Below are positions 7,807-15,843 of a stretch of 64,000 nt of DNA, piece after piece (positions within the stretch are counted from its first letter, which is position 1; every line of letters begins with the position of its first letter). This DNA is from Stenotrophomonas sp. UBA2629 (GTDB lineage: Bacteria > Pseudomonadota > Gammaproteobacteria > Xanthomonadales > Xanthomonadaceae). The position numbers and the translations under genes were made by a program. The notes beneath the pieces were generated by a model that saw only the letters and a list, made by a program, of their open reading frames with translations, was not told the origin of the DNA and did no database searches. The stretch is from positions 252,629 through 316,628 of the forward strand of contig DEOB01000004.1 in the NCBI GenBank assembly GCA_002359895.1, read 5' to 3'.

Positions 7807-10800
7807 ATGTTCAAACTCATCATTGAAGCGGCGGTACGCCACCGCTGGCTGGTCGTGGCCTTGGCTGCGCTGGTTGCCGCCTTGGGCTTGTTCCAGCTCG
7901 GCAAGTTGCCAATCGACGCGGTGCCGGACATCACCAACCACCAGGTGCAGATCAACACCGTGGCGCCGGCACTGACGCCGGAACAGATCGAGCGGCAGGT
8001 GACCTACCCGCTGGAAACCGCGTTGGCCGGCATCCCCGGTTTGACCACCACCCGCTCGCTGTCACGCAACGGTTTTTCGCAGGTCACCGCGATATTCACC
8101 GACGCCACTGACATCTACTTCGCCCGCCAGCAGGTGGCCGAACGCATGCGCGAGGCGTCTGAAGACCTGCCCGACGGTGCAACGCCGGTGCTCTCGCCGG
8201 TGACCACCGGTTTGGGCGAGGTGTTGATGTGGACGGTGGATTTCACCGCGTTTGATCCGGCAAAACTGGCCAAGCCAGGTGAAGCCGGCTGGCAGGCCGG
8301 CGAGGTGTATCTCACGCCGGAAGGCGATCTGCTGCGCACCGCCGAAGAACGCGCCACCTACCTGCGCACCGTGCAGGATTGGATCGTCGCCCCGCAGATG
8401 CGCTCCAGCCCGGGCTTGGCCGGTGTCGATACGGTGGGCGGTTACGTCAAGGAGTACGGCGTGCATCCGGACGGCGCACGCTTGGCCGCACATGGCCTTG
8501 GCCTGGCCGATCTGGTGACCGCGCTGCAGCGTTCCAACGTGCAGGCCGGCGCCGGTTTCGTGCAGCGTGCAGGCGAAGGCCTGGTAGTGCGTGCCGATGG
8601 TTTGGCATTGACCACCGATGACTTGGCGCAGGCGCCTGTCGCCACCCGCAATGGCGTGGTGGTGCGCGTGGCTGATGTCGCCGATGTGGCGATCAGCCGC
8701 GCACCGCGCCTGGGCGCGGCCAGCCGCAACGGCCATGAAGCCGTGCTTGGCACCGCGCTGATGATTGCCGGTGGCAACAGCCGCACCGTGGCGCAGGCGG
8801 CGGCCGCTCGCCTGGAGCAGGTGAACAGATCGCTGCCGCCGAGCATCGTTGCCGCACCCGTGCTGGACCGCAGCGTGTTGGTGAACTCCACCATCAAGAC
8901 CGTGGCCAAGAACCTCACCGAAGGCGCCTTGCTGGTGGTGGTGGTGCTGTTCCTGCTGCTGGGCAACCTGCGTGCGGCCACCATCACCGCGCTGGTGATT
9001 CCCCTGTCGTTCCTGTTCGCGGTGATCGGCATGAACCGCTTCGGCATCAGCGGCAACCTGATGAGTCTGGGTGCGCTGGACTTCGGCATCCTGGTGGACG
9101 GCGCGGTGATCGTGGTCGAATCCACCCTGCTCATGCTGGGCCAACGTCGCAATGAACTGGGCCGCGCGCTCACCGCACAAGAGCGGCTGCGCGTGGCAGC
9201 TGATTCGGCACGCAAGATGGCGCGCCCGGCTGCGTTCGGCCAGTTGATCATTCTGCTGGTGTTCGCACCCATCCTTACCCTGGAAGGTGTGGAAGGCAAA
9301 ACATTCCAGCCGATGGCTGCGACCTTCATGCTGGCCTTGGTGGGCGCCTTTATTTTCTCTTTCACCTTTGTGCCGGCAATGGCCGCGCTGTTGGTGCGTG
9401 AGCCCAAGCACAGACAAGGCGAAGCGCTCAATGCGGAAGGCGACCACGAAACCAAGTTGATCCGCGTGTTGCGTGCGCGCATCGAACCGATCATCCGCGG
9501 CGCCATTGCACGGCCGCGTGCCGTGATTGCCGGGGCACTGATGATGCTGGTGGTGGGCATTGCATCGTTTGGCCTGCTCGGTCGCGAATTCATGCCCACG
9601 CTGGATGAAGGCAACGTCGCGATGCAGGCCTTGCGTGTGCCGTCCGCGTCGTTGGAGCAGTCGTTGGCGATGCAGTTGGCGCTGGAAAAAGCCATCACCA
9701 ATGAGCCGGAAGTGGAAACCATCTTCTCCCGCACCGGCACCGCCGAGGCCGCCATCGACCCGATGCCGACCAACATCTCCGACAGCGTCATCATGTTGAA
9801 ACCACGCAAACAGTGGCCCGATCCAAAATTGGACAAGGAAGCCTTGGTCGCACGCTTTGAAAAGCTCACCGGCCAGCAACTGGGCAACAGTTTTGAATTC
9901 AGCCAACCGATCGAACTGCGCTTCAACGAACTGATCTCCGGCGTGCGTACCGATCTTGCGGTGATGATTTACGGCGACGACTTCAGCCAACTGCAGAAAG
10001 TTGCCGACCAGGTGGCACTGAAACTGCGCGCGGTTGAAGGTGCCGCCGACGTCCGGGTGGAGCAGATATCCGGCCTGCCTACGCTCAATGTGGCCATCGA
10101 CCATGTGGCTGCGGCGCAGTACGGCCTGACCGCAGCGGATGTGAGCGAGGCACTGTCCATTGGTATCGGCGGCACCGCAGCCGGCAAGATCTTTGAAGGC
10201 GACCGGCGCTTCAATGTGGTGGTGCGCCTGGAAGACAGCGCGCGCAACGATCCGGACCAGCTGGCATCGCTGCCCATCGCCACACCGGCCGGGTTGGTGA
10301 TTCCGTTGTCGTCGGTGGCACGCATTTCGGTCAGCGAAGGGCCCAACCAGATCAGCCGCAACAACGGCAGCCGCCGCGTGGTAGTGCAGGCCAACGTGCG
10401 CGGCCGCGACCTTGGTGGCTTTGTCGGTGATGCGCAGAAGGCCGTGGCCGATGTCGCATTGCCGGCAGGTGCCTACCTGGCCTGGGGGGGACAGTTCGAG
10501 AATCTGCAGCGTGCAGAAAAGCGTCTGGCGACGGTGGTGCCGGTGGTGTTTCTGTTGATCGGCAGCCTGTTGTTCATGGCCTTGCGCAGTGGCAAGGAAG
10601 CCGTTCTGGTGTTCAGCTGCGTGCCGTTGGCGCTGGTCGGCGGCATCCTCGCGCTGCTGATGCGTGGCATGCCGTTCTCGGTGTCGGCGGCGGTGGGCTT
10701 CATCGCGGTGTCCGGCGTTGCAACGCTCAACGGCCTGGTGCTGATGCAGGCCATCCGCGAGCGCCTGGATGCCGGTGATGCACCGATGCTGGCAGCCGTC

Positions 10801-11028
10801 AACGGCGCGTCCAGCCGCATCCGCGCGGTATTGACCACTGCGCTGGTGGCCATTGTCGGTTTCATCCCGATGGCCATTGCCAGCGGGTCCGGCGCCGAAG
10901 TGCAGAAGCCGCTGGCAACGGTGGTGATCGGCGGGCTGATTACCGCCACTGCGCTGACCCTGCTGGTGCTGCCGGCGTTTGCCGCACGCGTGGCCAAGGC
11001 GCGGCCCTTGGCTGGCGCTGCACACTGA
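7807..11028 (+). CDS. czcA: Heavy-metal efflux RND transporter (CzcA)
   Basis: A 1073-residue proton/metal antiporter of the inner membrane. The ATG at 7807 follows the Shine-Dalgarno TAAGGAG at 7794-7800; a longer in-frame start inside czcB is unlikely. The N-terminus MFKLIIEAAVRHRWLVV and the first periplasmic loop (IDAVPDITNHQVQINT) are typical of HME-RND pumps. Transmembrane helix 4 carries DFGILVDGAVIVVES, which fits the DFG-x2-VD-x6-E proton-relay motif of the CzcA class that moves divalent cations. It forms a complete pump with czcC and czcB. No two-component regulator is present in the window. Confidence 0.93.
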   Translation: MFKLIIEAAVRHRWLVVALAALVAALGLFQLGKLPIDAVPDITNHQVQINTVAPALTPEQIERQVTYPLETALAGIPGLTTTRSLSRNGFSQVTAIFTDATDIYFARQQVAERMREASEDLPDGATPVLSPVTTGLGEVLMWTVDFTAFDPAKLAKPGEAGWQAGEVYLTPEGDLLRTAEERATYLRTVQDWIVAPQMRSSPGLAGVDTVGGYVKEYGVHPDGARLAAHGLGLADLVTALQRSNVQAGAGFVQRAGEGLVVRADGLALTTDDLAQAPVATRNGVVVRVADVADVAISRAPRLGAASRNGHEAVLGTALMIAGGNSRTVAQAAAARLEQVNRSLPPSIVAAPVLDRSVLVNSTIKTVAKNLTEGALLVVVVLFLLLGNLRAATITALVIPLSFLFAVIGMNRFGISGNLMSLGALDFGILVDGAVIVVESTLLMLGQRRNELGRALTAQERLRVAADSARKMARPAAFGQLIILLVFAPILTLEGVEGKTFQPMAATFMLALVGAFIFSFTFVPAMAALLVREPKHRQGEALNAEGDHETKLIRVLRARIEPIIRGAIARPRAVIAGALMMLVVGIASFGLLGREFMPTLDEGNVAMQALRVPSASLEQSLAMQLALEKAITNEPEVETIFSRTGTAEAAIDPMPTNISDSVIMLKPRKQWPDPKLDKEALVARFEKLTGQQLGNSFEFSQPIELRFNELISGVRTDLAVMIYGDDFSQLQKVADQVALKLRAVEGAADVRVEQISGLPTLNVAIDHVAAAQYGLTAADVSEALSIGIGGTAAGKIFEGDRRFNVVVRLEDSARNDPDQLASLPIATPAGLVIPLSSVARISVSEGPNQISRNNGSRRVVVQANVRGRDLGGFVGDAQKAVADVALPAGAYLAWGGQFENLQRAEKRLATVVPVVFLLIGSLLFMALRSGKEAVLVFSCVPLALVGGILALLMRGMPFSVSAAVGFIAVSGVATLNGLVLMQAIRERLDAGDAPMLAAVNGASSRIRAVLTTALVAIVGFIPMAIASGSGAEVQKPLATVVIGGLITATALTLLVLPAFAARVAKARPLAGAAH

Positions 11029-11035
11029 AGCAAGG

Positions 11036-11064
11036 ATGCGCGGCAGGCTGTACCTGCCGCGCAT
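11036..11064. terminator. Hairpin downstream of czcA
   Basis: ATGCGCGGCAGG and CCTGCCGCGCAT form a perfect 12-bp stem around a ctgta loop, 7 bases after the czcA stop. No U-run follows, so it may act as an mRNA 3'-end stabiliser as well as a terminator. Confidence 0.55.
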
Positions 11065-11141
11065 GCCGGCGTTCGGGCCGGTGATGATGTTTGCCGTGCG
11101 GGCTGCATAATCACGGTTGAGCCACTTCCGCCTATACCGTC

Positions 11142-11384
11142 ATGTCCCAGCTTCCCCCCGCTCCCACCTTGGCCCCCGGCCTGTACCGCCACTACAAAGG
11201 CAACGATTACGAAGTGGTTGCCGTCGCCCGGCACAGCGAAACGTTGGAACCCGTCGTTGTCTATCGCGCGCTCTACGGCGAAGGTGGCTTGTGGGTGCGC
11301 CCATACGCCATGTTCTGCGAGCACGTCATCGTTGATGGTCAATCGGTGCGCCGCTTTGCGCCGGTCGGGCCGGACGCTGCCTGA
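11142..11384 (+). CDS. DUF1653 protein
   Basis: An 80-residue cytoplasmic protein matching DUF1653: the opening APGLYRHYKGNDYEVVAVAR, then SETLEPVVVYRALYGEGGLWVRP and MFCEHVIVDGQSVRRF are the family's hallmark blocks. The family is widespread and has no established biochemical role. It stands alone between the metal pump and a secreted protease, with its own short leader. Confidence 0.85.
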   Translation: MSQLPPAPTLAPGLYRHYKGNDYEVVAVARHSETLEPVVVYRALYGEGGLWVRPYAMFCEHVIVDGQSVRRFAPVGPDAA

Positions 11385-11446
11385 GCAATCCATCCAGCCG
11401 ACGTTGTTGCACGACGCGGCTGGATTCCGATGACAACTCTCGGCGA

Positions 11447-12262
11447 TTACGGCTGGCCGGACATCACCTTTTCCATCCAATCGGTGTAATGGCTCAAGCG
11501 CACATTGCAGGCTATCTGGCCGTACAGCCCGTAGTTTGCGGTCAGCACGTTGCCTTCAACCACTTTCCAGGACGTCACCCCGGACAACAGCCATTGGCCG
11601 TTGACTTCCACCAGCACCGGACTGCCGCTGTCGCCGTTGCCGATAGTGCCTTCAAGCGGCAAGGCCGATGGCGGTGCATCGAACCGGTAGCAGAACCAGC
11701 GGTCATACGCGCTGGAGATTTCGTTGTACGCACGGCGCAGTTCGGTTCGATTCGGCCCGCCGGGGCGGTACCCGGAAACGCCGTTGCCGGTGGCGCCCTT
11801 GCCGATGATCTTGACCACCTCACCCGGCCGCGCACCCGCTTGGTTGAGTGCCACCGGAGTGACATCCGTTACCGGTTCGGCCAGCTTGATCAGCGCGACG
11901 TCATCAGATGCCGACAGAAACACCACGATAAGCATCGCCTCGCCACTGGCCATGGCTTGATCAATCAGTTCCTGTGGCAGCGTTCTGTATCCGGAATGCA
12001 CGACGACACGCTCAACCGCTCTCGGCTTTCCGTTGACCGATACCTGCTCCAGCCTGGAATGCAGCGGGATCGTATGTGCTGCCGTAATCACCCATTGCGG
12101 CGCAATCAATACGCCGTGTCCCTCGCCGGGCATGTCTGCCAGCGCCGGAAATTCCGCGGCGGGAACCCGATACCTGGCGTCGTCCACATCATGTCGAATC
12201 ACGATCGCACTGGCCGTTGATGACAACGCCAGAGACAGCAGAAGCAGAAGGTATCGGGTCAC
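11447..12262 (-). CDS. Secreted trypsin-like serine protease
   Basis: A 271-residue S1-family endopeptidase with a Sec signal peptide (MTRYLLLLLSLALSSTASA). The catalytic triad is visible: His63 in VITAAHT, Asp121 in SDDVALIKL and Ser212 in GNGDSGSPV. Only the catalytic domain is present; there is no PDZ domain, so this is not a DegP-type protease. The protein is expected in the periplasm or medium and may contribute to nutrient acquisition. It is followed upstream, on the same strand, by a DUF885 peptidase 84 bases away. Confidence 0.88.
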   Translation of the reverse strand: MTRYLLLLLSLALSSTASAIVIRHDVDDARYRVPAAEFPALADMPGEGHGVLIAPQWVITAAHTIPLHSRLEQVSVNGKPRAVERVVVHSGYRTLPQELIDQAMASGEAMLIVVFLSASDDVALIKLAEPVTDVTPVALNQAGARPGEVVKIIGKGATGNGVSGYRPGGPNRTELRRAYNEISSAYDRWFCYRFDAPPSALPLEGTIGNGDSGSPVLVEVNGQWLLSGVTSWKVVEGNVLTANYGLYGQIACNVRLSHYTDWMEKVMSGQP

Positions 12263-12345
12263 GTTTTTTTCCTTTAAGCGCCAGCGCGAAGAAACGCATC
12301 ACATGCATGAAGGCGCGGCACTGGGCCGCGCCTGCACGATCTACG

Positions 12346-14127
12346 TCAGGCTTTTTTACGCTCGGCGATGTAGGCCTTCACCTGCTGCTCCAGCACCGGC
12401 AACGGCACCGAGCCAAGATCAAGCACGGTGTCGTGGAAGGACTTGACGTCGAACTTGTCGCCCAGTTCCTTCTCGGCCTGCGCACGCAGCTTGACGATGG
12501 TGATCTCGCCCAGCTTGTAGCTCAGTGCCTGCGCCGGCCAGGAGATGTAGCGGTCCACTTCGGTGGTGACTTCGTGCTCGCTCAGCGCAGTGTGGTCACG
12601 CAGGTACGCAATTGAACGCTCGCGGTCCCAGCCGTAATGATGCACGCCGGTGTCGATGACCAGACGCGCGGCGCGCCACATCTCATAGGTCAGCCGGCCG
12701 AAATCTTCATACGGCGTCTGGTAGATGCCCATCTCCACGCCAAGCTTTTCGGTATACAGGCCCCAGCCTTCGCCATAGGCGGAAATGTAGTTGTTGCGGC
12801 GGAACTCCGGCTGGCCGGTCTGCTCGGCGGCCAACGCACCTTGCAGGGCATGGCCCGGATCAGACTCGTGCAGGGTGAGTGCCGGCAGGTTGTACAGCGG
12901 GCGCGCCGGCAGGTTGTAGGTGTTGAGCCAGTACGTGCCCATGCCACCACGGCCGGCAGTCCAGAACGGGGCGATGTCCGGTGGCACCGGCACGATGGTG
13001 AAGCGCGCGCGCGGCAACGTCATGTACTTGCCGATCACCGCATCCACACGCTTGGAAATCCACGCCGCGCGCCACAGCAGTTCGTCCGGGGTCTTGGCGT
13101 AGAACTGCGGATCGGTACGCAGGAATTCCAGGAAATCCGCAAAGCGGGTCTGCTCGCTTTTGCCGGTGAACCCCACCTTGTCGATGATGGCGTTCATTTC
13201 TTTCTGGATGCGGTTGACCTCACTCAGGCCCACTGCGTGAATCTCCTGCGGGCTCAGGTCCAGCGTGGTGTATTCGCGGATCTGCTGCTGATAGAACGCC
13301 TTGCCGCCCGGCATCTTCTCCGCGGCCAGGGTGGTGCGCGACTTCGGCACGTACTCCTCGCGATAGAACGTGAGCAGCGTGCCGAATGCCGGCACCACGC
13401 TGCCACTGATGGCCTGGCGTGCATCGGCCTGCAGCTTCTGCTGCTCGCTGGCGGCAATGCTGGAGGGCATTTTCTTCAGCGGTTCGTACAGCGGCGACTG
13501 CGTTGGGTCCCTGAGCTCGGCCACGGTCGAGATGGAGACATCGCGGCCTTCCAGCACCGCACGCGGCACGCTGAAGCCACGTTCAAGGCCAGCGCGCATG
13601 TTGACCATCTGCTGGTCGAAGTAGCGCGGCACATCGTTCAAGCGGGCGATGTAGTTACGGTAATCGTCCGCCGTCTTCATCTCACGCCGCGCCATGAAGC
13701 TCAGGTTCGACCAGAACGACGAGTCGGAGTTGAACGGCATTTCGTAAGTGCGCTGGCGCACTTCGTCGGCCAGGTTCTCGACCTGGTAGTGATAGATGGC
13801 GTAGTTGATCTGCGCCTCGGGCGAGAGGGTTTTCGGGTCGATGGCCTCCAGCTGCGCCAGCACCTCTTCCCACACTTTCAGGCGCGCTTCGTGCGCCTGC
13901 GCGCTGACATCGGGCAGTTTGGTTGCGTTGGCCGGCGCATCACTGTCCTCGCTGGCCTCGCCACCGCCGGTCTGACGCCACGCCCACTCTTTTTCGTAGA
14001 TCGCCTTGAACTGCGCGTCGGCGTTCTGCACGGCCAGCGTGGCCGGGGCCGCGGGTTTGGCGGCAAATGCGGGAGTGGCACTCAGGCCAAGGGCGAACAA
14101 CAGCGCAGCGGTCAACGGCGATTTCAC
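12346..14127 (-). CDS. DUF885 family secreted metallopeptidase-like protein
   Basis: A 593-residue protein with signal peptide (LTAALLFALGLSATPAFAA). The family signature H-E-x-x-P-G-H is present as LHESDPGHALQ (His420, Glu421, His426), which is the presumed zinc site; DUF885 proteins are related to M3-like gluzincins. The second conserved block YGEGWGLYTEKL and the C-terminal QALSYKLGEITIVKLR also match the family. The physiological substrate is unknown. It is followed downstream on the same strand by the S1 protease. Confidence 0.86.
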   Translation of the reverse strand: MKSPLTAALLFALGLSATPAFAAKPAAPATLAVQNADAQFKAIYEKEWAWRQTGGGEASEDSDAPANATKLPDVSAQAHEARLKVWEEVLAQLEAIDPKTLSPEAQINYAIYHYQVENLADEVRQRTYEMPFNSDSSFWSNLSFMARREMKTADDYRNYIARLNDVPRYFDQQMVNMRAGLERGFSVPRAVLEGRDVSISTVAELRDPTQSPLYEPLKKMPSSIAASEQQKLQADARQAISGSVVPAFGTLLTFYREEYVPKSRTTLAAEKMPGGKAFYQQQIREYTTLDLSPQEIHAVGLSEVNRIQKEMNAIIDKVGFTGKSEQTRFADFLEFLRTDPQFYAKTPDELLWRAAWISKRVDAVIGKYMTLPRARFTIVPVPPDIAPFWTAGRGGMGTYWLNTYNLPARPLYNLPALTLHESDPGHALQGALAAEQTGQPEFRRNNYISAYGEGWGLYTEKLGVEMGIYQTPYEDFGRLTYEMWRAARLVIDTGVHHYGWDRERSIAYLRDHTALSEHEVTTEVDRYISWPAQALSYKLGEITIVKLRAQAEKELGDKFDVKSFHDTVLDLGSVPLPVLEQQVKAYIAERKKA

Positions 14128-14231
14128 GATCAGGATTCCCCGGATGAATGACGATTCATCCCGATCATCGCATTGAACCCACCAGCCAACCTAGACCGAA
14201 TCGGGCGGCAAACCCGCCGGAATCGCGCAGC

Positions 14232-14567
14232 TCAGTGCTCGGCCTTGTCGTGTTTCCAGCCCCGGTGGCGGATGTCCAGGCGCAGGCTGTACAGCGCGGT
14301 GAACGCCGGAAACAGGTTCTGCACCACACCCACCGCATCCTGTTTGGCCGAAAACAGGAAGTAGCTCAGCGTCATCAGGCTGCCCAGCACGCTCATGTAC
14401 CAGAACAGGCGCGGGATCACCGGCTTGCCGGCGCGGCGCGAAGCGGTGAACTGCACCAACCAGCGCCCACCAAACATCAGCGCACCGGTCAGGCCGATCA
14501 GTTTCCACGGCGACATGTGCACGCCGGTCCACTCCAGCCATACCAGCGGTTGGTTCATGAACTCCAT
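14232..14567 (-). CDS. Lipid-A-disaccharide synthase N-terminal domain (LAB_N) membrane protein
   Basis: A 111-residue membrane protein with three predicted helices (WKLIGLTGALMFGGRWLVQF; LFWYMSVLGSLMTLSYFLF; VVQNLFPAFTALYSL). It corresponds to the stand-alone LAB_N domain often found beside GT2 glycosyltransferases in lipid A or polyisoprenyl-phosphate sugar pathways. It begins 2 bases after the stop of the GT2 gene, so the two form a tight operon. The role may be as a membrane partner or transporter of the GT2 product; this is inference. An ATG three codons in is an alternative start. Confidence 0.82.
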   Translation of the reverse strand: MEFMNQPLVWLEWTGVHMSPWKLIGLTGALMFGGRWLVQFTASRRAGKPVIPRLFWYMSVLGSLMTLSYFLFSAKQDAVGVVQNLFPAFTALYSLRLDIRHRGWKHDKAEH

Positions 14568-14569
14568 GC

Positions 14570-15292
14570 TCAGACCTCCTCCACCGCCGTGCGTTTACTG
14601 CGCACGATCAACCATGCCACGCCGCGCAGATCGCGGATGCCCACCAACGCGCGCCCCAGATTGTTGTACTTGGATACGCCCGACGTGCGGTGGCGGTGAT
14701 TGACCGGCACACTTACCGTCTTCCAGCCCGCACGCTGCATCAATGCCGGCAGATAGCGGTGCATGTGGTCGAAGTACGGCAGGTCCATGAACGCATCACG
14801 CTCGAACAACTTGATGCCGCAACCGGTATCGGGCGTGTCGTCGCGCAGCATGCGCGAGCGGATGCCGTTTGCCCATTTGCTCGCCCATCGTTTGGAACCA
14901 CTGTCCTTGCGATTGACGCGCCAACCGGCAAACAATTTTATTTTTTCATCGGCAGTATCGCGCGCGGCCAACAGCTTGGGAATATCGGCTGGGTCGTTCT
15001 GGCCATCACCGTCAAGGGTGGCAATCCACGGCGCACGCGCGGCTTTTGCGCCGGTGCGTATGGCAGTGCTCTGGCCGCTCTGCTGCACATGGTGCAACAC
15101 GCGCAGCTCCGGGTTGGTCGCCTTCAGCGACTGCAGCACCTGCAAGGTATCGTCGCTGGAGTGGTCGTCCACATAGACCATTTCAAACGCCACACGTCCG
15201 CGTAATACGCCCGTTATTTCGTTGAGCAGCGGCGCGACGTTGTCGCGCTCGTTGAAGACCGGGACAACCACCGAAAGGATGGGTTGGTTCAT
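14570..15292 (-). CDS. GT2 family glycosyltransferase, dolichol-phosphate mannosyltransferase-like
   Basis: A 240-residue GT-A glycosyltransferase. The start at 15290-15292 gives the canonical opening MNQPILSVVVPVFNERDNV; a longer in-frame start upstream lacks support. The nucleotide-sugar site shows YVDDHSSDDT and the metal-binding ATLDGDGQNDPADI, both characteristic of the DPM1/ArnC-like group that transfers a sugar to a polyprenyl phosphate. No membrane segment is present, so the LAB_N protein encoded immediately downstream probably provides membrane attachment. Likely envelope glycolipid modification. Confidence 0.87.
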   Translation of the reverse strand: MNQPILSVVVPVFNERDNVAPLLNEITGVLRGRVAFEMVYVDDHSSDDTLQVLQSLKATNPELRVLHHVQQSGQSTAIRTGAKAARAPWIATLDGDGQNDPADIPKLLAARDTADEKIKLFAGWRVNRKDSGSKRWASKWANGIRSRMLRDDTPDTGCGIKLFERDAFMDLPYFDHMHRYLPALMQRAGWKTVSVPVNHRHRTSGVSKYNNLGRALVGIRDLRGVAWLIVRSKRTAVEEV

Positions 15293-15843
15293 CGCTGGAT
15301 CCGTTTTGCAATGCAGGGGAAATGAAACCGCGCAGCTCCTGAGCACAACCTAGCGGAACCTGAAGTCAGGCGCGTGATCATAGGCAAGTTGGGCACTGTT
15401 CCACACCGGCCGCAGCCGATTCGGCCCGGCCGGAAAACCCAACGCACGGCCAGGGGCAGCACGCCGAAGTGCAGCGTCGGCCAGGGTGTGCGTCCTGCAG
15501 CCTCGCCGTGACAGCGGCCCTGTTGATGAAGTGCTCCCGTTCCACGGAAGCGTGCTTGCCAGCATTGAACACGTGATGCGGGGGCGTGAGCGCTGCGGAG
15601 GTGACAGCTTGGCAAGGCTAACGATCGCCGTGTCAGAAACATGTGTGAATGCGTACTGCGGATTCAGCTTGCACATGGGTGGGGCTTCTCCGCCGGCGAG
15701 GCTTGCTGTGGCGGCCAGACAACAACACAGGCCTGACCGCGCAGTCGTTGGTCCGCCGAACGGATACGCCCCCATTTCCCCCACTGCATGCATTGCCATC
15801 ACCCTACGCATTCAGGATAAGATTTCAGCGTCATGAAACGCCC
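15293..15843. other. 551-bp intergenic region without a recognised gene
   Basis: Lies between the divergently transcribed GT2 and LtaS-like genes and must hold both promoters. No ORF in it resembles a known protein, and I see no strong hairpin. A five-codon minicistron (atgaaacgcccatga) overlaps the region just before the preferred LtaS-like start. Confidence 0.5.

Noticed and set aside
8062..11064. A 1000-codon open reading frame on the minus strand opposite czcA
   Set aside because: It is a shadow of the czcA reading in high-GC DNA; its protein is His/Gln/Arg-rich with no domain, and czcA is certain.
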